12,596 nt of DNA from an uncultured Ruminococcus sp. (GCA_900545285.1 UQYK01000056.1:1-12596), one strand, 5' to 3'; counted from the stretch's first letter, positions 1-7,132 are shown. Numbers and translations are program-made. Notes: a model not told the origin generated them from the sequence alone.

Positions 1-69
1 ACGCAGTATGCAGCAAAATTTGCCGAAAAGACACGTGTATACGCTTGTGAAGACAAGTTCTTACATATC

Positions 70-75
70 AGGAGG
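70..75 (+). promoter_or_regulatory. Ribosome binding site of the ArAE family gene
   Basis: AGGAGG lies 9 nt before the ATG at 85. The reading frame stays open upstream to the window edge, so this Shine-Dalgarno sequence is what fixes the start. No promoter is recognisable in bases 1-69. Confidence 0.8.
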
Positions 76-84
76 TCTGCTGTT

Positions 85-1074
85 ATGCATCTGAAATTCT
101 GGAACAAGTTACAATGGATAAAGGCGATGAAAATTGCCTGCGGTGCAGTGGCGGCAATCCTTCTGGCAGAGGCGCTGGGGCTGCAAAGTGCCGCATCTGC
201 CGGGATTATCACCCTGCTCACCGTACAAAACACCCGCCGGGAAACCTTAACCGGCAGTTTTCGCCGCGTCATTGCATTCGGGATTATGACGCTCCTCTGC
301 GGCGCTGTGTATACACTGTGCAGCACGGCACCCTGGGCATTCGGCCTTGTGCTGCTGCTCTTGCTGCTGCTTTGCTATGGCCTGCATCTGGAGGATTCGA
401 TTCCTATTAACGCTGTCATGGCCACGCATTATATGATGGCCGGCGGTGTTTCCCTCCCCATGATCGGAAACGAAGCGCTCCTTCTGGTGATCGGCAGCGG
501 CATTGGCATCGGGCTTAACTGGTTTATGCCGGACAACCTGCACAAGATTAAGGCGCAGCAGCATTTGCTGGACGAAGAAATCCGGCAGATTTTAAAGCGA
601 ATGGCCGGACAGCTGCTGCAAACAGACCATAGTACCTATACAGATGCCTGCTTTCGCCGTACAGATGCATGCTCTCAGGAGCTGCACCGGGAAATTGAAC
701 AGTTTCTCCAAAACCACACCTGGCAAAATGAAATCTCCTTCGCTCACTATGTCACCATGCGGCAGGAACAATGTCTGGTGCTCCGGGGAATCTATCACCA
801 GATTCAAAAACTGACCGCGGTTCCGACACAGGCGCAGCCCCTCTCCCGGCTGTTCTCCGATATTTCCGACCAGTACCACGCGGAAAATGACTGCGCAGCT
901 CTGCTGGAACAGCTGGACACACTCCATGCGGCCTATCAGAAAATGCCGCTGCCGGATACCCGAAGTGCCTTTGAAAACCGTGCCGTGCTCTACTGTATTC
1001 TCACAGAACTGCGCACCTTTCTGGAGATCAAAAGAGACTATCAGCAGGCATATGGAAACGAGCATGCCGCATAA
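85..1074 (+). CDS. Aromatic acid exporter family (ArAE_1/DUF939) membrane protein
   Basis: This 329-aa protein resembles the Gram-positive DUF939/ArAE_1 family, distantly related to FUSC-type aromatic acid exporters; the substrate is not known. The N-terminal half is hydrophobic, with likely membrane segments near residues 15-33, 36-49, 60-80, 84-98, 105-121 and 128-146. Residues 35-60 contain the family-like stretch SAASAGIITLLTVQNTRRET. The C-terminal half (about 155-325) is soluble, helical and charged, matching the ArAE_1_C cytoplasmic domain. The start is ATG 85, chosen because AGGAGG sits 9 nt upstream. No terminator is clear downstream, and the next gene has its own promoter, so this is probably the last gene of an upstream unit or a single gene. 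Family assignment is good; transport of aromatic acids is only inferred from the family name. Confidence 0.8.
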   Translation: MHLKFWNKLQWIKAMKIACGAVAAILLAEALGLQSAASAGIITLLTVQNTRRETLTGSFRRVIAFGIMTLLCGAVYTLCSTAPWAFGLVLLLLLLLCYGLHLEDSIPINAVMATHYMMAGGVSLPMIGNEALLLVIGSGIGIGLNWFMPDNLHKIKAQQHLLDEEIRQILKRMAGQLLQTDHSTYTDACFRRTDACSQELHREIEQFLQNHTWQNEISFAHYVTMRQEQCLVLRGIYHQIQKLTAVPTQAQPLSRLFSDISDQYHAENDCAALLEQLDTLHAAYQKMPLPDTRSAFENRAVLYCILTELRTFLEIKRDYQQAYGNEHAA

Positions 1075-1252
1075 CACAGTTTGTTCATTTTAATTTCTCT
1101 ATCCGACAAATCGCGTTTCTTTGTATACATTTTTCTCTACAAATTCTTTGCGCTATCATATTCTGTTTTTATTGTTTCTGACGGAAAACACAATTAAAAA
1201 ATATCACTTTTTATCAATTTCATACATTATTTTAAAAACGTATTTTGTTTCA

Positions 1253-1281
1253 TTGACAAAAATGTTGGAATCCGTTATAAT
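1253..1281 (+). promoter_or_regulatory. Consensus sigma-A promoter of the exchanger-like transporter
   Basis: The -35 box is TTGACA at 1253-1258 and the -10 box is TATAAT at 1276-1281, an exact consensus pair with 17 bp spacing. Transcription should start near 1287-1289, giving a leader of about 160 nt. A promoter this strong for a membrane transporter suggests control at another level, by a repressor at the overlapping palindrome or by the leader RNA. Confidence 0.85.
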
Positions 1282-1287
1282 GAAAAA

Positions 1288-1301
1288 TAGTTTGCAAACT
1301 A
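1288..1301. promoter_or_regulatory. 14-bp perfect palindrome at the predicted transcription start
   Basis: TAGTTTGCAAACTA reads the same on both strands and covers the predicted +1 position, 6 nt after the -10 box. Such placement is typical of repressor operators. The regulator is unknown, and none is encoded next to the site. Confidence 0.5.
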
Positions 1302-1362
1302 CGGCACAGAAATCATCTTAGCCGGTTTGCCATTCTTTTCAGCAAGGGTAAGGCGATTTTTT
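1294..1362 (+). promoter_or_regulatory. Candidate transcription attenuator (alternative leader hairpins)
   Basis: Two hairpins can be drawn that share bases and cannot coexist. Hairpin A pairs GCAAAC (1294-1299) with GTTTGC (1325-1330) and CGGC (1302-1305) with GCCG (1321-1324), with a 2-nt bulge. Hairpin B pairs TTGCC (1327-1331) with GGCGA (1352-1356, one wobble) and UUCUU (1333-1337) with AAGGG (1344-1348, two wobbles), and is followed directly by six T at 1357-1362. B has the form of a weak intrinsic terminator and A that of an antiterminator. The stems are short and the folding energy has not been calculated. Confidence 0.35.
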
Positions 1363-1447
1363 CGTTCTGCACCAGGCAATAAACCATGAGAGCCGTTTTC
1401 TGTCTGATGTCCCTTCGGATTCTAACAAAGAGGAGAGAAATTGATTC

Positions 1448-2701
1448 ATGCATTTAAAATTGTTTGAAGTGGCAGGAACGCATATTTTCAGCATGTCTGC
1501 CATCGTCATGGTGTTGTTCTTTGTCTTTGCGATTATCGTAGTCGGTTATCTGCTGGGCAAAATCAACATCAAGGGCGTTTCCCTGGGAACCGCAGCCATC
1601 TTCCTGGTTGCGCTGGTAGTCGGTCACTTTAAGGGCGTGGCATTCGGCGAAAACGGCATTGCCGCCTGGATTGCAGATGTGGAGGCACAGGACGCAGTCA
1701 ACTTTTACTTTAAGCTCATCCAGAGCTTTGGTCTGATTCTGTTTGTTACTTCTGTGGGCCTGATCGCAGGCCCCACCTTCTTCAAAAACCTGAAGAAGAA
1801 TGCAAAGTCCTATGTTCTGCTGGGTGCTGTAATCATTGCTTCCGGTGCCGCCGTCTGTGCGCTGATCACTGTACTGGTTCCGGGTATGAACTCTGCAATG
1901 AGTGTCGGCCTGCTGTCCGGCGCGCTGACCAGTACTCCGGCATTTGCCGCAGCGCAGGAAGCCATCGGTGAAAGCAGCGAGGTATTCAAGGAAATTGCAG
2001 TCGGTCACGCAGTGGCATATCCGTTCGGCGTTATCGGCGTTGTCCTGTTCGTACAGATTGTGCCGAAGGTGCTGAAAGCCAACATGGCAGAAGAACGGGC
2101 AAAGCTGACCTCTGTTGATACCGGCGATGAAAGTCCGCTGAAGCAGCAGAAGCTGTTTGAAATGGATAAGTTCGGCCTGGGTGCATTCGCGCTGACCGTA
2201 CTGACCGGTGCAATTCTGGGTTGCATCAACATTCCTCTGGGGGCTGGTTCCTTTAACCTGGGCACCACCGGCGGCCCGCTGATCATGGGTCTGATCTTCG
2301 GTCACTTCGGCAGAATCGGCAAGCTGAGCATGAAGGTTAACAAGCATCTCCTGGAAGTATTTCAGGAATGGGGACTGGTTCTGTTCCTGATCGGTGCCGG
2401 CGTAGACGGCGGTGCCGGATTCGTACAGACACTGGAAAAGTACGGCCCGCTGCTGTTCCTGTGGGGCGCACTGATGACCACGATTCCTCTGTTTATTGGC
2501 TTTTTCCTGGCAAAGAAGCTGCTGAAACTGAGCCTGTTCAACAACCTGGGTTCCATCACCGGCGGTATGACCAGTACTCCGGCACTGGGCGCACTGATCA
2601 ACACCAGCGGCACACCGAACGTTGCAAGCGCTTATGCTGCAACTTATCCGATTGCACTGGTACTGGTTGTCCTGGCATCTCAGTTCCTCACGTATCTGTA
2701 A
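1448..2701 (+). CDS. Aspartate:alanine exchanger (AAE) family-like transporter
   Basis: This 417-aa polytopic membrane protein looks like the AspT/YidE/YbjL (Asp-Al_Ex) family, secondary antiporters that exchange amino acids or dicarboxylates. It has two homologous halves, about 15-205 and 240-415. Each contains the family signature: GALTSTPAFA at 158-167 and GGMTSTPALG at 372-381. Each signature is preceded by a GLILFVTSVGLIAG-like segment (95-108; second copy GLVLFLIGAGVDGG 309-322). AspT, YidE and YbjL are about 540-560 aa and carry two RCK_C (TrkA_C) domains between the halves. Here only a charged linker (206-240) remains, so a cytoplasmic regulatory domain is missing, as in shorter clostridial members. 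The start is ATG 1448 with AGGAG 12 nt upstream. The gene is monocistronic, between its own promoter and the terminator at 2755-2796. The substrate is unknown. Confidence 0.8.
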   Translation: MHLKLFEVAGTHIFSMSAIVMVLFFVFAIIVVGYLLGKINIKGVSLGTAAIFLVALVVGHFKGVAFGENGIAAWIADVEAQDAVNFYFKLIQSFGLILFVTSVGLIAGPTFFKNLKKNAKSYVLLGAVIIASGAAVCALITVLVPGMNSAMSVGLLSGALTSTPAFAAAQEAIGESSEVFKEIAVGHAVAYPFGVIGVVLFVQIVPKVLKANMAEERAKLTSVDTGDESPLKQQKLFEMDKFGLGAFALTVLTGAILGCINIPLGAGSFNLGTTGGPLIMGLIFGHFGRIGKLSMKVNKHLLEVFQEWGLVLFLIGAGVDGGAGFVQTLEKYGPLLFLWGALMTTIPLFIGFFLAKKLLKLSLFNNLGSITGGMTSTPALGALINTSGTPNVASAYAATYPIALVLVVLASQFLTYL

Positions 2702-2751
2702 GATGCATGCAGCTGTCTCAGGACAAAAAGCTGCACGTTATACACACATAG

Positions 2752-2796
2752 AAAAGCCCGTCTGCACCATGGCTCTCCGGTGCAGACGGGCTTTTT
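2752..2796. terminator. Bidirectional intrinsic terminator between transporter and metA
   Basis: AGCCCGTCTGCACC (2755-2768) pairs perfectly with 2779-2792 around a 10-nt loop. T5 follows on the + strand (2792-2796) and A4 precedes it (2752-2755), so it can also stop the leftward metA transcript. This is the strongest hairpin in the window. Confidence 0.92.
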
Positions 2797-2840
2797 GTAT
2801 GCTTTTATAAGGGATGATACACTTGTCCGGCAGCAAGGGC

Positions 2841-3788
2841 TTACAGTCCTGCCTGCCAGTCCCAGTTATACACCTCCAGCGCAGTCAGATCATAGGGAAC
2901 CTGCTGATAAACGCAGTAGTTCAGCCAGTTTGAAAACAGCAGATTGGCGCTGCATCCCCAGCTGTAGTGGGGTTCCTTTGCGGGATCATCATCCGGAAAA
3001 TAGTCATAGGGCAGTGCAATCTCTGCGCCTTTCTCCTTGTCCCGGAAATATTCCCCCTTGAGTGTATCCCGGTCATATTCGGAGTGGCCGGTGATGAAAT
3101 ACTGCCGTCCGTTTCGGTTTGCCACAATGTGCACCCCGGACAGCGGAGATTCCGTCAGAATTTTCAGCTGCGGCACCTTTTCGATATCTTCCCGGTGTAC
3201 TTCGGCATGCCGGGAGTGGGGCGCATGAAAAACATCATTGAAGCCCCGCAGCAGCTGGCAGTGCGGTTCCAGCACATATTGCGGAAAAATGCCAAACATT
3301 TTCTGCGCCAGGTCATACTTCGGCACATCAAAATGATAGTACAGCCCGGCCAGCGCCGCCCAGCAGATGTGCATGGTGGAAAAGACGTGGGACTTTGTCC
3401 ACTCCATAATGGCACAGATTTCCTGCCAGTAGTCCACATCCTCGAATTTCAGATGCTCCACCGGCGCGCCGGTGATAATACATCCATCATAGTATTGATC
3501 CTTGATTTCCGAAAATGTCCGATAAAATGTGGCCAGATGATTCTGCGATGTATTCTTGCTGATATGGCTGGACACATGCAGAAATTCGATGTCCACCTGG
3601 AGCGGTGTATTGCTGAGCAGTCGCAGGAACTGACATTCCGTTTCAATTTTTTTCGGCATCAGATTCAGCACCAGTACGCGAAGCGGACGAATATCCTGAT
3701 GTGCAGCACGGTCGCTGTCCATGACGAAAATATTCTCCTGGGATAAAATATGATATGCCGGCAACTCCGGCGAAATACAAATCGGCAT
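2841..3788 (-). CDS. metA: Homoserine O-acetyltransferase (MetA type)
   Basis: MetA acylates L-homoserine, the first committed step of methionine synthesis, in the cytoplasm. The 315-aa length and sequence fit the MetA (HTS-fold) family. The nucleophile is Cys142 in STMHICWAALAG. His235 and Glu237 lie in ITGHSEYD. The Lys pair at 46-47 in NLMPKKIETE matches the active-site lysine region. Residue 111 is Glu (TGAPVE). In studied members Glu111 selects acetyl-CoA, whereas the Gly111 of E. coli selects succinyl-CoA, so I call it an acetyltransferase despite the family's older succinyltransferase name. AGGAGG at 3797-3802 is 8 nt before the ATG. The gene follows rluB by 59 bp and may be read from the same transcript. 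I see no SAM riboswitch or T-box in the gap. Confidence 0.95.
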   Translation of the reverse strand: MPICISPELPAYHILSQENIFVMDSDRAAHQDIRPLRVLVLNLMPKKIETECQFLRLLSNTPLQVDIEFLHVSSHISKNTSQNHLATFYRTFSEIKDQYYDGCIITGAPVEHLKFEDVDYWQEICAIMEWTKSHVFSTMHICWAALAGLYYHFDVPKYDLAQKMFGIFPQYVLEPHCQLLRGFNDVFHAPHSRHAEVHREDIEKVPQLKILTESPLSGVHIVANRNGRQYFITGHSEYDRDTLKGEYFRDKEKGAEIALPYDYFPDDDPAKEPHYSWGCSANLLFSNWLNYCVYQQVPYDLTALEVYNWDWQAGL

Positions 3789-3847
3789 TGCCTGTTCCTC
3801 CTTTCAAAAAATGAACCACAGAGATACGCTGGTATCAATGCGTTTTT

Positions 3848-4606
3848 TTATCTGCGTCTGCCCTTTGCAGGGGCGGCTTCTGCGGTCCCCATAGCGTTGC
3901 GCAGCGCGCGAAGCTCTTCCGCAGTCAGATCCCGGTATGTACCCGGTTTCAGCATTCCCAGTTTCAACGGGCCAATGCTGATGCGGCGCAGACGTGCCAC
4001 TTCCAGGCCGACAGATTCACACATTCGCCGGATCTGCCGGTTTCTGCCCTCATGAATGGTCATAAGCAACACCACGCGCCCCGGTTCTTTGGTCTTTACC
4101 ACAACAGTGGCCGGCTGTGTCATTTTTCCGTCCAATTCGATGCCCTTGGACAGCGCAATCAGCTGTTCTTCGGTCACATCCGGCCGCACCGTAACCCGAT
4201 AGGTCTTACTGATATGGCGGCTGGGGTGCATAATGCCGTTGGCAAAAGCACCGTCATTGGTCAGCAGCAGAAGCCCTTCGGAATCCTTGTCCAGCCGGCC
4301 TACCGGATATACCCGCTCTTCCACATCTTCCAGAAGATCCATAACGCAGCGGCGATCCAGCTCGTCCGCAGTTGTGGTAACATACCCTCTCGGCTTGTAC
4401 AGCATCAGATAGCGATACTGCTTTTTCCGCGGAATATAGACGCGCTCTCCGCCTACTGTGATCAGATCGGTCGGCAGCGCCTTATCCCCCAGCTTTACCG
4501 GATGGCCGTTTACCTTAATTTTTCCGGAAGAGATCAGCGCCTCCGCCTGTCTTCTGGAACAATAGCCGGCATCTGCCAGCAGCTTTTGAATTCGTATTTT
4601 TTCCAC
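3848..4606 (-). CDS. rluB: rRNA pseudouridine synthase, RsuA/RluB family
   Basis: The protein converts a specific uridine in rRNA to pseudouridine. It is 252 aa, with an N-terminal S4 RNA-binding domain (about 3-48, starting RIQKLLADAGYCSRRQAE) and a catalytic domain with the motif YKPRGYVTT (70-78). The catalytic aspartate is Asp106 in PVGRLDKDSEGLLLLTND. The family motif EGRNRQIRRM lies at 186-195. The start is GTG, with AGGAG 6 nt upstream (4613-4617). In Bacillus the orthologue in the same gene cluster, RluB, modifies the large-subunit RNA; I infer 23S as target from position in the cluster, but sequence alone does not exclude 16S. The gene is 100 bp downstream of the carboxypeptidase gene and upstream of metA. 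The C-terminus ends in an Arg-rich tail (GRRR). Confidence 0.9.
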   Translation of the reverse strand: MEKIRIQKLLADAGYCSRRQAEALISSGKIKVNGHPVKLGDKALPTDLITVGGERVYIPRKKQYRYLMLYKPRGYVTTTADELDRRCVMDLLEDVEERVYPVGRLDKDSEGLLLLTNDGAFANGIMHPSRHISKTYRVTVRPDVTEEQLIALSKGIELDGKMTQPATVVVKTKEPGRVVLLMTIHEGRNRQIRRMCESVGLEVARLRRISIGPLKLGMLKPGTYRDLTAEELRALRNAMGTAEAAPAKGRRR

Positions 4607-4706
4607 GTCTTACTCCTTTTCCGCAATTGTATTTCTAAAACGTGCCGCCAAAACTGCAAGATGAACTCGCAGCTCCGGAAACACACGTCACTTTTTCAGG
4701 CGCTTC

Positions 4707-5867
4707 TCAGGAAAAAAGCATGTGCCACAGCCGCTGATGCCAGGCTGGTTTCTGCTCCGATACAGACTGCTCCGTTTGATAGGAAATGCTTTCGGCTGCA
4801 TACAGCGCTCCGGTTGCGGCAATGCGTCCGTTTTCCTGACGCGCACACCAAGTGCCCACCTGCTGCCCGGCAGTGACCGGGGCATAGAGAAACGGCGCGG
4901 TTTCCATGACAAATTCCAGCTCCGGCATCGTGCCGCCACAAACACCGGCCACAAGCGGTGCTTCTGCCTGGACAGAAACGGAGGCCATTTCCTTTCCCCC
5001 GGCAACCGGAACTGTCCAGTTCTCCGGTACAGCGCATGCAACCGGCTCTACCATAGAAAAGCAGCTGTCATACAGCGCCAGGTGATCCTGCCAGTCATTG
5101 GGATCGTTCAGGGTGACACAAATCAGCGTAACCCCGTCCCGTACCGCAGCAGAAACCAGACAGCGGCCGGCCTCATCTGTAAATCCGGTTTTCACGCCAA
5201 TGATACTGTCATCCATAGAGAGCAGCTTGTTGGAATTGGAAAGCCAGCGGTCATAGGGCGGATTTCCAAAGGAAACCTGTGCCTTTTCCTGGCCGCAGAT
5301 TTCCCGAAAGGTCTCATTTTGCAGCGCCGCTGCTGTGAGAAGCGCCATATCATAGGCAGTTGTATAGTGGGCATCATCATGCAGCCCGGACGGTGTCACA
5401 AAATGCGTCTGCGTCATGCCCAGCTGTTCCGCCCTCTGGTTCATCTGCTGTGCAAAGGCGGTATAGCTTCCGGCCAGCTCTACCGCGGCCGCACCGGCTG
5501 CATCATTCCCAGACGGCAGCAGCATGCCATAGCACAGCGCCCGTTTGGTTACCCGGTCGCCTTCCACCAATCCCATAGAAGAGCCTTCTACATGAATGGC
5601 ATCCGAATCTACCGAAAACTCCCGGTCCAGATCACCGCTTTCCAGGCAGAGCAGGGCTGTCATAATTTTCGTTGTGCTGGCCATAGGGCGTTCTTCCCGT
5701 GCATTTTTTTCGTAGAGCACTGCCCCGGTTACGGCTTCCATTACCACACAGGAAGCCGCAAAAACCGAAACAGAGGATTCTGCGGCAGCCTTTTCCAGCG
5801 GAACGCCTCCCAACAGCAAAACACCAGCTGTCAGAATGCCCACCCATTTTTTGATTCGTTGTACCAT
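4707..5867 (-). CDS. D-alanyl-D-alanine carboxypeptidase (low-molecular-weight PBP, DacB/DacF type)
   Basis: This is a secreted serine peptidase (family S11) that removes the terminal D-Ala from peptidoglycan stem peptides, controlling cross-linking. It has 386 aa. A signal peptide (about 1-29, positive start MVQRIKKW, then a hydrophobic core, AAA near the cleavage site) precedes the catalytic domain. All three active-site motifs are present: SxxK at 64-67 (STTK), SGN at 119-121 and KTG at 226-228. Residues 275-360 fit the beta-rich PBP5_C domain, and the Trp-containing tail (376-384) may be an amphipathic membrane anchor. In Bacillus the dacB gene at this position acts in spore cortex formation; that role is inferred from gene order. 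GAGGGG lies 10 nt upstream of the ATG. A hairpin at 5888-5920 separates it from gerW. Confidence 0.93.
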   Translation of the reverse strand: MVQRIKKWVGILTAGVLLLGGVPLEKAAAESSVSVFAASCVVMEAVTGAVLYEKNAREERPMASTTKIMTALLCLESGDLDREFSVDSDAIHVEGSSMGLVEGDRVTKRALCYGMLLPSGNDAAGAAAVELAGSYTAFAQQMNQRAEQLGMTQTHFVTPSGLHDDAHYTTAYDMALLTAAALQNETFREICGQEKAQVSFGNPPYDRWLSNSNKLLSMDDSIIGVKTGFTDEAGRCLVSAAVRDGVTLICVTLNDPNDWQDHLALYDSCFSMVEPVACAVPENWTVPVAGGKEMASVSVQAEAPLVAGVCGGTMPELEFVMETAPFLYAPVTAGQQVGTWCARQENGRIAATGALYAAESISYQTEQSVSEQKPAWHQRLWHMLFS

Positions 5868-5887
5868 ATCTGTTCCGCCCCTCTGTC

Positions 5888-5920
5888 AAAAGCGGTTTCC
5901 TTTTTTGGAAACCTGCTTTT
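5888..5920. terminator. Hairpin between gerW and the carboxypeptidase gene
   Basis: AAAAGC plus GGTTTCC (5888-5900) pairs with GGAAACC plus GCTTTT (5907-5920), a 13-bp stem with a single bulged T (5914) and a T6 loop. Read leftwards, the 3' arm ends in TTTT followed by GACAG, a short U-run, so it could be a partial intercistronic terminator or an RNA-processing hairpin. The + strand reading has T5, but no + strand gene ends nearby. Confidence 0.6.
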
Positions 5921-5980
5921 TGAATTGCGGCTCTCTGTCAAAAAGAGAACACACTCCAGAGTATGCGGCATCAAATCCTG

Positions 5981-6391
5981 TTATGCTTCTTCTGTTTCAG
6001 CCTTTTCCTTATTTTTCGAATTCGGCTTCCGAATCAGGCTGCTGATGCGGTCCACCACTTCCGGCACGGAACGAATGGCACTGCTCAGGGCATCGCTGCC
6101 TTCATCCATCTGAAGCAGGCGCACGCCGTCTTCCTGTACTACCAGGAATGCAACCGGCTGAATGGAAACGCCGGCACCAGCACCGCCGCCGAACAAGTCC
6201 TTGGGATTGGCCTTTGCCGGCAGATCCGAGCCGCCGGAAGCGAATCCGTAGGACACCTTGGAAACCGGGATGATGGTTACCTGATCGGATACGGTAATGG
6301 GATCTCCGATGATGGTTTGTACATCTACCATATCCCGTATTTTTTCCATGGTAACGCCCATTAAATCTGAAATCTGATGTTTATCCTGCAC
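5981..6391 (-). CDS. gerW: GerW/YtfJ family sporulation protein
   Basis: This 136-aa protein belongs to the YtfJ/GerW family. In Bacillus subtilis GerW is a forespore-made protein needed for the germination response to alanine. The pattern is conserved: an N-terminal amphipathic part (GVTMEKIRDMVDVQTIIGDP, 12-31), VTIIPVSKVSYGFASGGSD (38-55), and a glycine-rich loop before a hydrophobic strand (GGGAGAGVSIQPVAFLVV, 68-85). The tail (121-136) is charged and low-complexity. The start is GTG, supported by AGGAGG 9 nt upstream (6401-6406). It follows the DUF2953 gene, a common pairing in Clostridia. Presence of gerW hints that the organism, or its ancestors, can sporulate, but many non-sporulating relatives keep it. 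Confidence 0.9.
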   Translation of the reverse strand: MQDKHQISDLMGVTMEKIRDMVDVQTIIGDPITVSDQVTIIPVSKVSYGFASGGSDLPAKANPKDLFGGGAGAGVSIQPVAFLVVQEDGVRLLQMDEGSDALSSAIRSVPEVVDRISSLIRKPNSKNKEKAETEEA

Positions 6392-6442
6392 AGCTTTTTC
6401 CCTCCTGTAATTTGAAACACAAATTTTCGTAGCGTGTTTTTC

Positions 6443-7132
6443 CTATCTTCTGCTGCCGGCCGAAACTGCTTCTGACGCGGCATTCTGCTTTTGCATGGGC
6501 GGTTCTTCCTTGGCGTGTACGGACTGCGGCTTTTTGCCGCCGGAAAGTAACCCCAGGACAACACTGCACGCAGCCGCCAGCACCGCCAGCAGACAAGCAC
6601 AGAGCTTTCCCCGAACAATCCAGTTTGTCTTTTCTGTTCCGAATGCGCAGCGAATCTGCACCTGCTCGACAGAGACGCGCATCATGCTTTGCAGCAGTCC
6701 CAGGGCAGTATATACCGCCGCATTTGCTGCGCCGTATGCCTGGGCACAGGCGCTGGCATCAAACTGCCCCACCTGCACGCCGATTGTCAGCTTTCGGATA
6801 GAGATGCCCTTCCAGAGCAGACGCAGCGCCTTTGGCACACGCCGTATCAGACTCCAGTACATATCCCAGCTGCGGCGCATCTTTTCTTTGGCATCTTCCG
6901 TTTTTTCCGGCTTCTTTTTTTGTTTTTTCTTCGGCTTTGCTTGTTCCTGCGGCTTTTTTTTCCGCTGGAACAAGCCAGTGCCAGTACTGCACAGCAGAGG
7001 AATGCCAAGCCACGAGACTTTCCACATAAAAATGTCTCTGAAATCATCGTAGTTGACGCTAAAAACCACTGGTGTCAGCAAAATCAGCAGAAAAAGCAGC
7101 AGGACGCCGCCGGCAATGCACCATCCGATCAT
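6443..7132 (-). CDS. DUF2953 domain-containing membrane protein
   Basis: The frame is open up to a GTG at 7210 (255 aa), but I prefer ATG 7132 (229 aa). AGAGG lies 9 nt upstream at 7142-7146, the protein then begins MIGWCIAGGVLLL directly with its membrane segment as is usual for DUF2953, and no Shine-Dalgarno sequence precedes GTG 7210. Features in the 229-aa form: a membrane segment at about 3-24, a very Lys-rich low-complexity stretch at 57-87, the soluble DUF2953-like part with the motif KLTIGVQVGQFDASACAQAYG (114-134), and a second hydrophobic segment at 176-196. DUF2953 genes typically stand directly before gerW/ytfJ. The function is unknown; a sporulation or envelope role is suggested only by neighbours. 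An out-of-frame 27-codon ORF from ATG 7212 ends in TGA overlapping this ATG, but lacks a ribosome site. Confidence 0.75.
   Translation of the reverse strand: MIGWCIAGGVLLLFLLILLTPVVFSVNYDDFRDIFMWKVSWLGIPLLCSTGTGLFQRKKKPQEQAKPKKKQKKKPEKTEDAKEKMRRSWDMYWSLIRRVPKALRLLWKGISIRKLTIGVQVGQFDASACAQAYGAANAAVYTALGLLQSMMRVSVEQVQIRCAFGTEKTNWIVRGKLCACLLAVLAAACSVVLGLLSGGKKPQSVHAKEEPPMQKQNAASEAVSAGSRR

Larger units (their letters stand above)
1075..1447. other. AT-rich intergenic region with promoter and long leader
   Basis: No gene is supported in these 373 bases. Bases 1080-1250 are strongly AT-rich, with several A and T runs (for example 1194-1200 and 1234-1238), which could act as an UP-like element. The second half holds the promoter at 1253-1281, a start-site palindrome, a leader of about 160 nt with alternative hairpins, and the ribosome binding site of the transporter gene. 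A possible 23-codon upstream frame from ATG 1386 to TAA 1455 overlaps the transporter start, but it has no Shine-Dalgarno sequence and I do not call it. Confidence 0.75.

Noticed and set aside
1121..1321. 66-aa + strand frame in the AT-rich gap
   Set aside because: It runs across the promoter and start-site palindrome, has no ribosome site and is AT-driven low complexity.
1386..1457. 23-codon upstream frame overlapping the transporter start
   Set aside because: No Shine-Dalgarno sequence precedes it and the composition is not convincing.
1454..2347. 297-aa minus-strand frame inside the transporter gene
   Set aside because: It is a shadow of the + strand gene; composition (many Gln, His, Cys, Asn) is typical of antisense frames.
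3823..3836. GATAC/GTATC mini-hairpin between rluB and metA
   Set aside because: Only 5 bp with a 4-nt loop and no U-tract; not enough for a terminator or a riboswitch.
4722..6113. 463-aa + strand frame opposite the carboxypeptidase gene
   Set aside because: It is antisense to a gene with all catalytic motifs, and its own translation shows no recognisable domain.
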